Positions 24,826 to 33,637 of a DNA stretch of 64,000 nt are shown here, piece by piece; the first letter of the stretch is position 1, and each line of letters begins with the position of its first letter. The notes under the pieces were generated by a model. The model made no database searches. It worked only from the letters and a program-made list of their open reading frames with translations, and was not told where the DNA came from. The position numbers and the translations under genes are program-made. Origin of the DNA: Cryptoclostridium sp964637365 (GTDB taxonomy: Bacteria > Bacillota > Dehalobacteriia > UBA7702); assembly GCA_964637365.1 (NCBI GenBank), contig CAZWWH010000005.1, positions 1 to 64,000 on the forward strand, given 5' to 3'.

Positions 24826-26055
24826 TTATTTCCCCACGGCTGTCAACATTGCCGAAACCATTTTTGCAGTTTCCGCCCGTGTGGCTTTATTTTGAGGACG
24901 AAAATGGTTGTCCTCATACCCATCAATGATATTTGCTTTTTGCATAGCGGTCACATAACTTTCCGCGTAAGACGAAATTTTATTATGGTCGGCAAATTTT
25001 TTTTGCGCGTTGATGCTGGGCAAAGTGCCATAATATTTTTGAGCAAAACGTCCCAGCATGGTAGCAATATCTTCTCTGGTGATAAAATCGTTGGGCGAGA
25101 AATAACCGGCGTAACCAGTTACAATTCCCTGTTGATAAGCCCAAGCAACATAGGACGCATACCATTGACCGGCTTTCACATCTTTAAAAGGAGAGGTTCC
25201 TCCATAATTGTCCGGATTGATTTTAGCGGTTTTTGCTAAAATTGTAGCCAATTCAGCACGGGTAATTTGGTTATCTGGTGTAAAGGTGCCATCTCCATTG
25301 CCGCCCAAAATATTCAGATCTGTTAAATCATAAATATAATCCGCCGCCCAGTGGGTACTTGGAACATCTTTGTATTCGCCTGGCTGTATGAGGCCCTGAA
25401 CAGTGTAAACATAATAGGTATTATAGAATTGCCCATAGCTATCTTGGGATGACGTGGGGAAGGGAATACGACGGTTTTTGGCCGCTAAACGTACACCACT
25501 CGATGTCCAGCTCCAATTTTGTTCGATTAACGTCAATACGCCGTTTTCATAGCTTTTTACAATGGCGTAGTGGCCGTAGCCTTTCCCTCTTTGAGATGCC
25601 GTAGCATAAACGATATCGCCTTTCTTGGGATTATAGGTACGAACAATATTGTAGCCATTGTAGCTTTGCCCCAAACGAGAGGTAATATTTTTGATACCGT
25701 AAAGGGAACTGTAATAGCGGTTAATGTATTCCGCGCAGTCGTAACCGCTGCCGGAAGGATTATAATAGGCGGAGATGCCATTAAGGGAATCCACGACAAA
25801 ATTGCTGTGAGTAATGGAAATGCGTTCATAGCCCAAACTGTAGTCCATGCCGGATTTGGCGGCAGAGAGGATCACTTCTGGGGCTTGATCCAAAGTAACG
25901 ACAGAAACAAAGGAATCACCGGAAGACGATGATTCATCAGTATTCGATAAAGATACGTTGGAAGCTCCCTCGGTAGAGATTTCTTCTGCGAAGGTGACGG
26001 ATGAGAAGCTAAGGAGTAGGATCAGAGTCACTAAAATAGAATATCGTTTCTTCAT
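24826..26055 (-). CDS. Secreted SLH-domain protein with CHAP-like amidase domain
   Basis: A 409-residue surface protein. Signal peptide residues 1-23 end in TFAEE. Residues about 95-220 look like a CHAP/NlpC-type cysteine peptidase or amidase: Cys107 in GYDCAEYIN, His162 in GHYAIVKS and EQNW near 178-181. Three SLH repeats follow (about 228-271, 290-333 and 352-398), which attach the protein to secondary cell-wall polymers. The ATG at 26055 has AAAGGAG upstream. It likely remodels peptidoglycan at the cell surface. It is transcribed alone. Confidence 0.82.
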   Translation of the reverse strand: MKKRYSILVTLILLLSFSSVTFAEEISTEGASNVSLSNTDESSSSGDSFVSVVTLDQAPEVILSAAKSGMDYSLGYERISITHSNFVVDSLNGISAYYNPSGSGYDCAEYINRYYSSLYGIKNITSRLGQSYNGYNIVRTYNPKKGDIVYATASQRGKGYGHYAIVKSYENGVLTLIEQNWSWTSSGVRLAAKNRRIPFPTSSQDSYGQFYNTYYVYTVQGLIQPGEYKDVPSTHWAADYIYDLTDLNILGGNGDGTFTPDNQITRAELATILAKTAKINPDNYGGTSPFKDVKAGQWYASYVAWAYQQGIVTGYAGYFSPNDFITREDIATMLGRFAQKYYGTLPSINAQKKFADHNKISSYAESYVTAMQKANIIDGYEDNHFRPQNKATRAETAKMVSAMLTAVGK

Positions 26056-26114
26056 GATTGCTCCTTTTTCTTTTACCAATGTTCTTTCTTATTATAATAA
26101 AAAACCAAAGATTT

Positions 26115-26268
26115 TTCAATGGTTTATTTTTTCGTAAATGGGGAAATGATAAAGGGTAAAAGCAGCAATTAATGACAGTGTTGCAGAAACGATAAAAATC
26201 CCCTGGCAGACCCTGGTTCCATTAGAAATTCCTTCCATCAACCGTTCTTGGTTTTTTGGCGTTATGCA
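26115..26268 (-). pseudogene. Frameshifted C-terminal fragment of a transporter (MFS/GPH-like)
   Basis: On the - strand, residues PKNQERLMEGISNGTRVCQG and then IFIVSATLSLIAAF read as the last amphipathic loop and membrane helix of a sugar-symporter-type permease. The frame then shifts within a run of five T near 26155-26159; dropping one T restores TLYHFPIYEKINH and a stop at 26115-26117. Nothing of the remaining transporter is nearby, so this is an eroded gene end. The rest of this 390-bp gap has no gene. Confidence 0.4.
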
Positions 26269-26445
26269 GGTGAAATTTGTTGAGAAATGATGTACATCTC
26301 GCGGAAGTCATTTGAACGCTTCCATTTTAGACCAGAACAGCGATTCCGTTTTGGAGTACCTGAATTTTTTGTAATATGATATGTTGAAAATTTTGTCAAA
26401 ATAATTCGTTTGTTCAATTTTATCAAATTTAGTTTGGTGATTCTT

Positions 26446-27306
26446 TCAATTCTTTTGGCTTTTCATGATGCTTACAAGCGCTTTCATATCCCGTGGCAAC
26501 GGTGATGATATAACGTGGGCTTGGCCTTGATGAAAAAAGCTCATGATTCCGCAGTGAAGAGCTTGACGGCGGATATATTGTGTATCGCCACCATAGAGGG
26601 TATCACCTGCCAAAGGATGGCCCAGATGCGCCATATGAACACGAATTTGATGAGTACGACCTGTTTCTAGCCGCAGCTTTAATAAAGTATGCTTATGGCC
26701 TCGCGCCAGCACTTGGTAATGAGTCACAGAGGGTTGCCCTGCCGGGTCAACTTTTCTTTGGATGACGGAGCCCCCTACTCGCAACAAAGGGGCGTTGACG
26801 GTACCTCGGTCTTCTTCGATGATCCCTTGGGTAATGGCGAAATAATCCTTTTCAATGGCAGAGCCAAGCTTTACTGCAGTGAGACGGTTTTTGGCAATGA
26901 GGCAGAGTCCCGTGGTGTGCCGGTCTAGCCGGCCTAAGGGACGAAAAGGAATCCCCGGATGAAGGTAGGAAAAATAGTTCCCCAGAGCATCGTTAAAGTC
27001 CCGAGTCGCGGGATGGACTAAAATATCGTCGGGTTTTTCAAAGATCAGAAGATCATCGTTTTCAAAAACCACAGAGATGCCCAGATCGCCGTTGGGCGGC
27101 AATACCGGCGCTTTATCGGGAAAATCCACAGTGATGACGTCTCCCGCCTTCACCGGGTCAATGTTGCGGCGGAAACTACCGTTGACACTGACGCCGCCCT
27201 CCTTTCTGAGCCGTTTCAGCATACTGGAGGAATATCCCTGTTCCTTTAAAAACTGTCCCACAGAGCAAGGAGCAAAAAGGGGAGGTACGCGATAAGATTT
27301 GACCAT
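26446..27306 (-). CDS. RluA-family pseudouridine synthase with S4 domain
   Basis: A 286-residue RNA-modifying enzyme. The N-terminal S4-like RNA-binding part (about 15-60, FLKEQGYSSSMLKRLRKEGG) precedes the catalytic domain with GRLDRHTTGL, which holds the catalytic Asp, and the later LETGRTHQIRVHMAHLGHP. Length is typical for RluD-like proteins. It isomerises uridine in rRNA or tRNA; which position cannot be assigned. It is divergent from ctsR, and their shared 270-bp region holds the CtsR operators. Confidence 0.88.
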   Translation of the reverse strand: MVKSYRVPPLFAPCSVGQFLKEQGYSSSMLKRLRKEGGVSVNGSFRRNIDPVKAGDVITVDFPDKAPVLPPNGDLGISVVFENDDLLIFEKPDDILVHPATRDFNDALGNYFSYLHPGIPFRPLGRLDRHTTGLCLIAKNRLTAVKLGSAIEKDYFAITQGIIEEDRGTVNAPLLRVGGSVIQRKVDPAGQPSVTHYQVLARGHKHTLLKLRLETGRTHQIRVHMAHLGHPLAGDTLYGGDTQYIRRQALHCGIMSFFHQGQAHVISSPLPRDMKALVSIMKSQKN

Positions 27307-27468
27307 GAGCTTTTAACCTTTCCAATCAATAGTGACCTTAGTCTAGCAAAAAAATGATAGTCCGTCAAATGGTGAGAAAACATCAATGATAATAAAAAAG
27401 AGATAATGAAAGTAAAATTGAGAATTCATGAGAATACGGATGATTGTAAAATAATAAATGACAAAAAA

Positions 27469-27551
27469 GGTCAAGAAATATCAGAAATGGTCAAATATTT
27501 CTCTTGCCAATCATTTCCTGTGGGTATATAATAAGGTCAAGAAAGGTCAAT
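27469..27551 (+). promoter_or_regulatory. ctsR promoter flanked by CtsR heptad operators
   Basis: Promoter: TTGCCA (27504-27509), 17-bp spacer, TATAAT (27527-27532). Downstream, two direct heptads GGTCAAG (27535-27541) and GGTCAAT (27545-27551) are 3 bp apart, the CtsR layout. Upstream, heptads at 27469-27475 and 27489-27495 surround a degenerate one at 27479-27485 with the same 10-bp period. CtsR bound here would block polymerase and release it on heat stress, giving autoregulation of the operon. Confidence 0.85.
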
Positions 27552-27573
27552 AGACCGAGAAAGAAGTGATTCC

Positions 27574-28041
27574 ATGAGTTCATTGGCAAGCCGTATTGAA
27601 CGGTATATTAAAGATATGATGGCGGAGAACGGTACCAACTGCTTGGAGCTGAAACGCAATGAGCTGGCGCAGACCTTTACCTGTGTGCCATCGCAAATCA
27701 ATTATGTATTGGAAACAAGGTTCCGTGATGAACAGGGCTACCATGTGGTGAGCCGCCGCGGCGCCGGCGGATGTTTCCAGATTATTCGTTTGGAGGTCAC
27801 TGATGATTCGGAATTAAAGCAGCTCATTGATAAGGTCTCTCAAAGTGATATGACCCGACAAACGGCGGAAGGGCTTCTGAACCGCTTGCTGGAAGAAGAT
27901 TTCCTCAATAAAAATGAGTATATGCTTTTGAATGCCGTTATCAGTCCTGACTCCCTGTCTTTGGCGGGGGAAAACGAAAATGCCCTCAGGGCGCAGTTAA
28001 TGAAAAATATTTTAATCACGCTGTTACGTGTGGATTATTGA
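27574..28041 (+). CDS. ctsR: Transcriptional repressor CtsR
   Basis: A 155-residue class III heat-shock repressor. The N-terminal winged helix-turn-helix is evident (IERYIKDMMAENGTNCLELK, then VPSQINYVLETRF), and the beta-wing has RRGAGGCFQI with the conserved glycines used as thermosensor. The C-terminal half is the dimer/tetramer domain that McsB targets. First gene of the operon, behind its own operators. McsA starts 13 bp after its stop. Confidence 0.96.
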   Translation: MSSLASRIERYIKDMMAENGTNCLELKRNELAQTFTCVPSQINYVLETRFRDEQGYHVVSRRGAGGCFQIIRLEVTDDSELKQLIDKVSQSDMTRQTAEGLLNRLLEEDFLNKNEYMLLNAVISPDSLSLAGENENALRAQLMKNILITLLRVDY

Positions 28042-28054
28042 GGAGGCGAGCGAT

Positions 28055-28543
28055 ATGTATTGTGAACGTTGTGGGAAAGAGCATGCCGCAGTGACCGTGA
28101 CCATCAATGGTCAGACCCAACGGCTCTGTTCCAAATGTTATAGTGAGCTTTACGGTTCCCAGCTGGCTTTGGGAGGGGGAAATCCCTTAGCGGCCCTCAT
28201 GGGGATGCTGAGCGGCCAGGGTTTTGAAATACCTTACAGCCAAAGCCTCCAATGTCCCTCCTGCGGCATGACTTACCGCCAGTTTGTTGGTGATGGTAAA
28301 TTCGGCTGCGCTCATTGTTATACGGCCTTTGCCGATTTTTTAGATCCACTTTTCCGTAAACTGCATTTTTCCACGGAGCATTGCGGAAAAATACCTAAGG
28401 ATAATCCCAAAGTGCAGACAAAGGATCGCCTGGCCATTCTGGAAGCCCAAAAGCGGGAAGCTGTGGAGCGGGAGGATTATGAGCGAGCCAGCCGTTTGAA
28501 ACGGCAGATTGAGGTAATAATGAAGGAGGGAGGAGAGGAATGA
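28055..28543 (+). CDS. mcsA: Protein-arginine kinase activator McsA
   Basis: A 162-residue zinc protein that activates McsB. Four CxxC pairs are visible: CERC and CSKC (first zinc site), CPSC and CAHC (second). A UVR motif (AQKREAVEREDYERASRLKR) lies near the C-terminus. The ATG at 28055 follows GAGGAGG; a start at 28028 would overlap ctsR without benefit. The stop overlaps the mcsB start by 4 bp. Confidence 0.94.
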   Translation: MYCERCGKEHAAVTVTINGQTQRLCSKCYSELYGSQLALGGGNPLAALMGMLSGQGFEIPYSQSLQCPSCGMTYRQFVGDGKFGCAHCYTAFADFLDPLFRKLHFSTEHCGKIPKDNPKVQTKDRLAILEAQKREAVEREDYERASRLKRQIEVIMKEGGEE

Positions 28544-29628
28544 CGGGGTATCGTGCTTTTAATGATATCAATAGTTTTTGGATGGAGCATCCCGGCGTTG
28601 ACGATGATATTGTCATCAGCAGCCGTGTGCGGTTGGCCCGCAATTCTGCGGACTTTCCTTTTTCCGAACAAATCACCGTTCAGGAGGAACGAAAGTTTCT
28701 GGAGCGAGTGGCGGCCATCCCCAACCGCAAGGAGGAGAATGGCTTTGAGGATTTTGACTTCATTGACTTGTCCTTAATCCCCGTAGAGGAAAAACAAGTT
28801 CTGGTAGAAAAACATCAAATCAGCCCGGCGTTGGCCATGGCCGAAGGTGCTACGGGGTTGTTGATTAACGCTGCGGAAACCATATCAGTGATGGTCAACG
28901 AAGAGGATCATTTGCGAATTCAAAGCATTTTCCCAGGACTTTCGGTGCGAGACTGCTGGCGAAAGGCTTCCGCCGCTGATGATATGATTTCTCAATATAT
29001 CCCCGCTGCCTTTGATTCCCGCTGGGGGTATTTGACCAGCTGCCCCACGAACGCCGGTACAGGAATGCGGGCATCTGCCATGCTTCATCTGCCGGCCATT
29101 ACAATGACAGGGCAGGTCAAACGGTTCCTGGGAAATTTGCCTAAATACGGTTTTACCTTCCGTGGCTTGTACGGCGAAGGTTCAGCCTGCAAGGGGAATC
29201 TCTTTCAGATTTCCAACCAGATTACCATGGGTGTTTCCGAGGAAGAGATTATCGGCCAACTCATGGACATTGTGAGCAGCATCGTGAAACGGGAACGGGA
29301 AATGCGGGAAATCCTGATGGAGAGGGAACGCCTTCAGCTGGAGGATCGTGTGATTCGAGCCGAAGCGCTATTGACCCACGCCAAACTTCTAACCGTTGAC
29401 GAAGCCTTTGACCTTCTTTCCGACCTACGTCTCGGTATTGACCTAGGCATTTTAAAACAGTATAATCCCAAAATTTTTAATACGTTGATGATTCAATCTC
29501 AGGTGCCCGTGCTGGAAAAATTTGCGCGGGAAACCAGAAATTCACAGAATAAAATGACGCCGTTGGAACAAAACCAACAACGTGCAGATTTGATTCGTAA
29601 AAAATTGATCGGAGGTGCAAAATCATGA
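28540..29628 (+). CDS. mcsB: Protein-arginine kinase McsB
   Basis: A 362-residue phosphagen-kinase-fold enzyme that phosphorylates arginines of damaged proteins and of CtsR, marking them for ClpC-ClpP. Motifs: VISSRVRLARN (guanidino kinase arginines), CPTNAGTGMRAS and RGLYGEGS near the active site. It overlaps mcsA by 4 bp and its stop overlaps clpC, so the four genes form one translational unit. Confidence 0.95.
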   Translation: MTGYRAFNDINSFWMEHPGVDDDIVISSRVRLARNSADFPFSEQITVQEERKFLERVAAIPNRKEENGFEDFDFIDLSLIPVEEKQVLVEKHQISPALAMAEGATGLLINAAETISVMVNEEDHLRIQSIFPGLSVRDCWRKASAADDMISQYIPAAFDSRWGYLTSCPTNAGTGMRASAMLHLPAITMTGQVKRFLGNLPKYGFTFRGLYGEGSACKGNLFQISNQITMGVSEEEIIGQLMDIVSSIVKREREMREILMERERLQLEDRVIRAEALLTHAKLLTVDEAFDLLSDLRLGIDLGILKQYNPKIFNTLMIQSQVPVLEKFARETRNSQNKMTPLEQNQQRADLIRKKLIGGAKS

Positions 29629-32084
29629 TGGATCGTTTTACCAACGGTTCTCGGCGTGTGATTGAAACGGCGGTCAACATCGCCCGTCAGCTTCACTCGT
29701 CGGTAGTGGGAACCGAACATTTATTGGCGGGGATCGCCTATACGGAGACTTGTGTCGCCGCGAAAATCCTCGCGCTGCTTCAATTTGACAAGCAAGGTTT
29801 TTTCCGTGCCTTACGGGAAACTGCGGAACAGGGCAATGTGCCCCATTCCATTGACTTCAGTCCTCGTTCCAAACATGTTTTTGATTTGGCGCGGGAGGCA
29901 GCTGCGGAACAAAAAGTAAATTATATCGCTACGGAACATATTCTCATTGGCATTTTGCGAGAAGACGAGGGTTACGGCGCTCAGGCTTTGGCCGATGCCG
30001 GCATTACCGAAGACCGTGTGTGGGAACTGCTGGTGAGCGACGGCAACGCCGCTCCTTCCGGTGCGCCTATGGCTTCCGGCGGAGGCGGGAAAAATGCCTA
30101 TCCTGGTGGGAATAAGCCTCATAGTGCTGCCACCAAGGAATTGGATAAAAACAGCCGTGACCTTACCGCCATGGCCCGTCAGGGGGATCTTGACCCCGTC
30201 GTGGGCCGTGACCGCGAAATTGAGCGTGTGGTACAGATTCTCTCCCGCCGCAGCAAAAACAACCCGGTACTCATCGGGGAACCTGGCGTGGGGAAAACCG
30301 CTATTGCCGAAGGCTTAGCCCAGCGTATTGCTGCAGGAACCGTGCCCCAAAACATCATTGACAAGCGTGTTCTTGCCTTGGACTTGTCTTCCCTGGTGGC
30401 GGGAACCAAATACCGCGGTGAGTTTGAGGAACGTTTGCAGACGATTTTGAAGGAAATCAACGGCGCCAAGAATATCATCCTCTTTGTGGATGAACTCCAT
30501 ACCTTGGTGGGAGCGGGCTCCGCCGAAGGGGCCATGGACGCCGCCAATATTTTAAAACCCGCTTTGGCGCGTGGGGAACTCCAATGTGTCGGCGCAACGA
30601 CCTTGGATGAATACCGCAAATACATCGAAAAAGACGCCGCTTTGGAACGGCGGTTCCAGCCAGTCATCGTGGATGAGCCCACGCCGGAAGATACCATTGA
30701 GATTTTGAAGGGGCTGAAGGACCGTTACGAAGCTCATCATCGTGTCACCATTACCGATGATGCCATTGACGCGGCGGTGAAACTCTCGGTACGTTATATT
30801 ACCGACCGTTTCCTCCCGGATAAAGCCATCGATCTCATTGATGAAGCCTCTTCCAAGGTTCGTATCGGCGCTTACCAGGCTCCTCCGGATTTGAAGGGCT
30901 TAGAGGATGCGTTAGAGGCGGTTCAGAGGGAAAAATCTGAAGCCGTCAACAATCAGGATTATGAAAAAGCGGCGGAGCTTCGTGATAAGACCAAAAACCT
31001 GAAGGAAGAATTGGAAAACAAGAAGAAGGAATGGCAGGCTTCCCAAAGCTCCGCGGATTTGTCGGTCACAGCCGATGATATTGCTGATGTGGTGTCCCTA
31101 TGGACGAAAATCCCCGTAAGCCGCTTGCAAAGTGAAGAAAAGGAACGCTTGCTTCATTTGGAAGAAACCCTTCATCAGCGCCTGATCGGCCAGGAGGAAG
31201 CGGTAAAGGCTGTCAGCAGCGCCATTCGCCGGGCCGGTGCCGGCTTGAAAAACACCAAACGTCCCATTGGCTCCTTTATCTTCTTAGGGCCTACCGGCGT
31301 CGGCAAAACGGAATTGGCCAAATCCTTGGCTGAGGCGGTATTCGGCTCCGAAGACGCCATGGTGCGGATTGATATGTCAGAATACATGGAACGCCATACC
31401 GTGTCCCGTTTAGTGGGGGCTCCTCCCGGATATGTGGGACATGATGAGGGTGGTCAGCTTACCGAGGCGATTCGGCGGAATCCCTACTCCGTGGTTCTGT
31501 TGGACGAAATCGAAAAAGCCCATCCAGAGGTATTCAACATCCTTTTGCAGGTATTGGATGATGGTCGGCTCACCGACTCTGTGGGACGTACCGTGGATTT
31601 CCGTAACGCCATTATCATTATGACCTCTAATGTTGGCGCTCAAAATGTTTACAGCACCAACAAGAGCTTGGGCTTCCTCTCCGATGAGAACGCCGATGAA
31701 AACGAAGATATGCGGGAAAAATACATGGCCGATCTAAAATCGGTATTCCGTCCCGAATTTATTAACCGTGTTGATGAAATCATCGTATTCCATCCTTTGG
31801 ATGAGGAAAATATTGTGGCCATTGCCTCGCTGATGCTCAAGGAATTGTCCGTGCGGTTACAAGAACAGAACATCACCTTAAAAGTGACTGATGATGTAAA
31901 GAAATACCTGGCTGAAACAGGCTATGATAAAACCTTTGGCGCACGTCCATTGCGTCGCACCATATTGCAAAAAGTAGAGGATCCCATGGCCGACGCTCTG
32001 CTCCGAGGAGATTTCTCCGAAGGAGATACAGTGGAAGCTGTGATGGGAGAAGACGGAGCCATTGCTTTCCGCAAAGTATCATAA
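29625..32084 (+). CDS. clpC: ATP-dependent Clp protease ATP-binding subunit ClpC
   Basis: An 819-residue Hsp100 unfoldase that feeds substrates to ClpP. Order of domains: Clp N repeats (about 1-145), AAA1 with GEPGVGKT and VDELHTLVGAGSAEGAMD, a UVR/M segment (about 415-450) that binds McsB/MecA-type adaptors, and AAA2 with GPTGVGKTE and LLDEIEKAHPEVFN. The ATG at 29625 has GGAGGT 8 bp upstream and overlaps the mcsB stop. It lacks the long HslU-type tail and has the usual length. Closes the CtsR operon. Confidence 0.97.
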   Translation: MMDRFTNGSRRVIETAVNIARQLHSSVVGTEHLLAGIAYTETCVAAKILALLQFDKQGFFRALRETAEQGNVPHSIDFSPRSKHVFDLAREAAAEQKVNYIATEHILIGILREDEGYGAQALADAGITEDRVWELLVSDGNAAPSGAPMASGGGGKNAYPGGNKPHSAATKELDKNSRDLTAMARQGDLDPVVGRDREIERVVQILSRRSKNNPVLIGEPGVGKTAIAEGLAQRIAAGTVPQNIIDKRVLALDLSSLVAGTKYRGEFEERLQTILKEINGAKNIILFVDELHTLVGAGSAEGAMDAANILKPALARGELQCVGATTLDEYRKYIEKDAALERRFQPVIVDEPTPEDTIEILKGLKDRYEAHHRVTITDDAIDAAVKLSVRYITDRFLPDKAIDLIDEASSKVRIGAYQAPPDLKGLEDALEAVQREKSEAVNNQDYEKAAELRDKTKNLKEELENKKKEWQASQSSADLSVTADDIADVVSLWTKIPVSRLQSEEKERLLHLEETLHQRLIGQEEAVKAVSSAIRRAGAGLKNTKRPIGSFIFLGPTGVGKTELAKSLAEAVFGSEDAMVRIDMSEYMERHTVSRLVGAPPGYVGHDEGGQLTEAIRRNPYSVVLLDEIEKAHPEVFNILLQVLDDGRLTDSVGRTVDFRNAIIIMTSNVGAQNVYSTNKSLGFLSDENADENEDMREKYMADLKSVFRPEFINRVDEIIVFHPLDEENIVAIASLMLKELSVRLQEQNITLKVTDDVKKYLAETGYDKTFGARPLRRTILQKVEDPMADALLRGDFSEGDTVEAVMGEDGAIAFRKVS

Positions 32085-32102
32085 ATATAATATATGGCTA
32101 AA

Positions 32103-32137
32103 GAATCCCGACGTCTTATGACGTCGGGATTCTTTCT
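32103..32137 (+). terminator. Terminator of the ctsR operon
   Basis: A perfect 13-bp stem (32103-32115 with 32120-32132, loop TTAT) ends in a T-rich tail (TTTCT). Confidence 0.8.
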
Positions 32138-32267
32138 ATGGAGCGAAAGGTTGGAAAGAATAAAATTAATCAGGGATGAAACTGTGATTTTTAAGGGAAA
32201 GACTTTTCTTTTCCTTATATATGTAGTATAATCATAATGGAATATCATAATATGGAGAAACAGGAAC

Positions 32268-33626
32268 TTGAAAAAAAGCAAAAGCGTTTTTGTTTGTGAT
32301 AATTGTGGATATGAAAGCGTAAAATGGGTGGGGAGATGTCCCATTTGCGATGCTTGGAATTCTTTCAAGGAAGAGCGGTTGACCCCTCAACCCCGAGGCG
32401 GCATTCGATTGGCTTCTTCCTCGTCAGAGGCATGTCCTGTGGGGGAAGTAAATCTCGACGAAGGACAGCGCCTCTCTCTTTTTGACGAAGAGTTGGATTT
32501 GATTTTTGGTGGAGGCCTCGTCATTGGTTCTGTAGTATTACTGGGCGGCGAGCCCGGCATTGGCAAAAGTACCTTTTTGACTCAATTAGCGGCGGAGTTT
32601 GCCCGCCATCATGGTAAGGTGCTCTATGCTACCGGTGAGGAATCCCTTAAGCAGGTACGTCTCCGGGCCGAACGCATTGAAGCAGAGAACAAAGACTTCT
32701 ATCTGCTGGCGGAAAACAACCTTTCCGCTGTTACGGAAAATGTGAAAAAAATTCAGCCCAAAGTCCTAATTATCGACTCCATTCAAACACTTTTTGATGA
32801 TACTTTGGATTCGATTCCAGGCAGTGTTGGACAAATTCGGGAATGCACTGCCAAGCTTTTGGAGCTGGCTAAGAAAAACCAGGTAACGGTGTTGATCGCC
32901 GGTCACGTCACCAAGGAAGGGGTCATTGCCGGGCCTCGTCTGTTGGAGCATATGGTGGACGTGGTGCTTTATTTTGAAGGCCAACGCCACCAGGGCTTCC
33001 GCATTTTGCGTTCGGTAAAAAACCGTTTTGGTTCCACCAATGAAGTGGCGTTGCTGGAAATGACGGAAAAGGGCTTGTTGCCCTTTCATAATCCTTCGGC
33101 GATTTTCCTAGCTCAACGGGGCGATGCCGCTCCCGGCAATGCTGTCAGCGCCATTATGGAGGGAACGCGGCCGTTTCTTTTGGAAATTCAGGCTCTTGTG
33201 GCCAAAACGCCCTATGGTAATCCCCGAAGGCTTGCTACCGGTATAGAATTTAACCGTTTGCTTTTGATTATCGCCGTGCTGGAAAAGGTGGTGGGGCTGC
33301 CCTTAGCCATGGAGGACGTCTATCTGAACATCACCGGCGGCATGAAAATAGACGATCCTTCCTCGGATTTGGCAGTGGCTGCCGCCATTGTTTCCAGTTT
33401 TCGGGGACTCCCTTTGAAGGAACATACCATTCTTTTGGGTGAAATCGGCCTTGGCGGCGAAGTACGCGGCGTTGGGGAAATTGATAAACGTATCAAAGAA
33501 GGGAAAAAATTCGGCTTCGATACCTTTATCATTCCGTCATTTCTCTTGAAAGAGCTGAAGGACATGGAGGGAGCCAATTTGGTTCCGGTAAAAACGCTGA
33601 AGGAAGCGTTATCACATATATTTTAG
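32268..33626 (+). CDS. radA: DNA repair protein RadA
   Basis: A 452-residue RecA-like helicase that extends D-loops in recombination. It starts at TTG 32268, with GGAG 10 bp upstream; no in-frame ATG lies nearby upstream. An N-terminal zinc ribbon is CDNCGYES and CPICDAW, Walker A is GGEPGIGKST, the RadA motif KNRFG is present at SVKNRFGSTNEVALLEM, and the C-terminal half has the Lon-like fold (GEIGLGGEVRGVGE). Family length is normal. disA follows 11 bp later, the usual partner. Confidence 0.96.
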   Translation: MKKSKSVFVCDNCGYESVKWVGRCPICDAWNSFKEERLTPQPRGGIRLASSSSEACPVGEVNLDEGQRLSLFDEELDLIFGGGLVIGSVVLLGGEPGIGKSTFLTQLAAEFARHHGKVLYATGEESLKQVRLRAERIEAENKDFYLLAENNLSAVTENVKKIQPKVLIIDSIQTLFDDTLDSIPGSVGQIRECTAKLLELAKKNQVTVLIAGHVTKEGVIAGPRLLEHMVDVVLYFEGQRHQGFRILRSVKNRFGSTNEVALLEMTEKGLLPFHNPSAIFLAQRGDAAPGNAVSAIMEGTRPFLLEIQALVAKTPYGNPRRLATGIEFNRLLLIIAVLEKVVGLPLAMEDVYLNITGGMKIDDPSSDLAVAAAIVSSFRGLPLKEHTILLGEIGLGGEVRGVGEIDKRIKEGKKFGFDTFIIPSFLLKELKDMEGANLVPVKTLKEALSHIF

Positions 33627-33637
33627 GAGTGATGTAT

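Noticed and set aside
27469..27551. Heptad array as a CRISPR-like or iteron repeat
   Set aside because: The GGTCAA units with 10-bp period match CtsR operators and lie beside ctsR.
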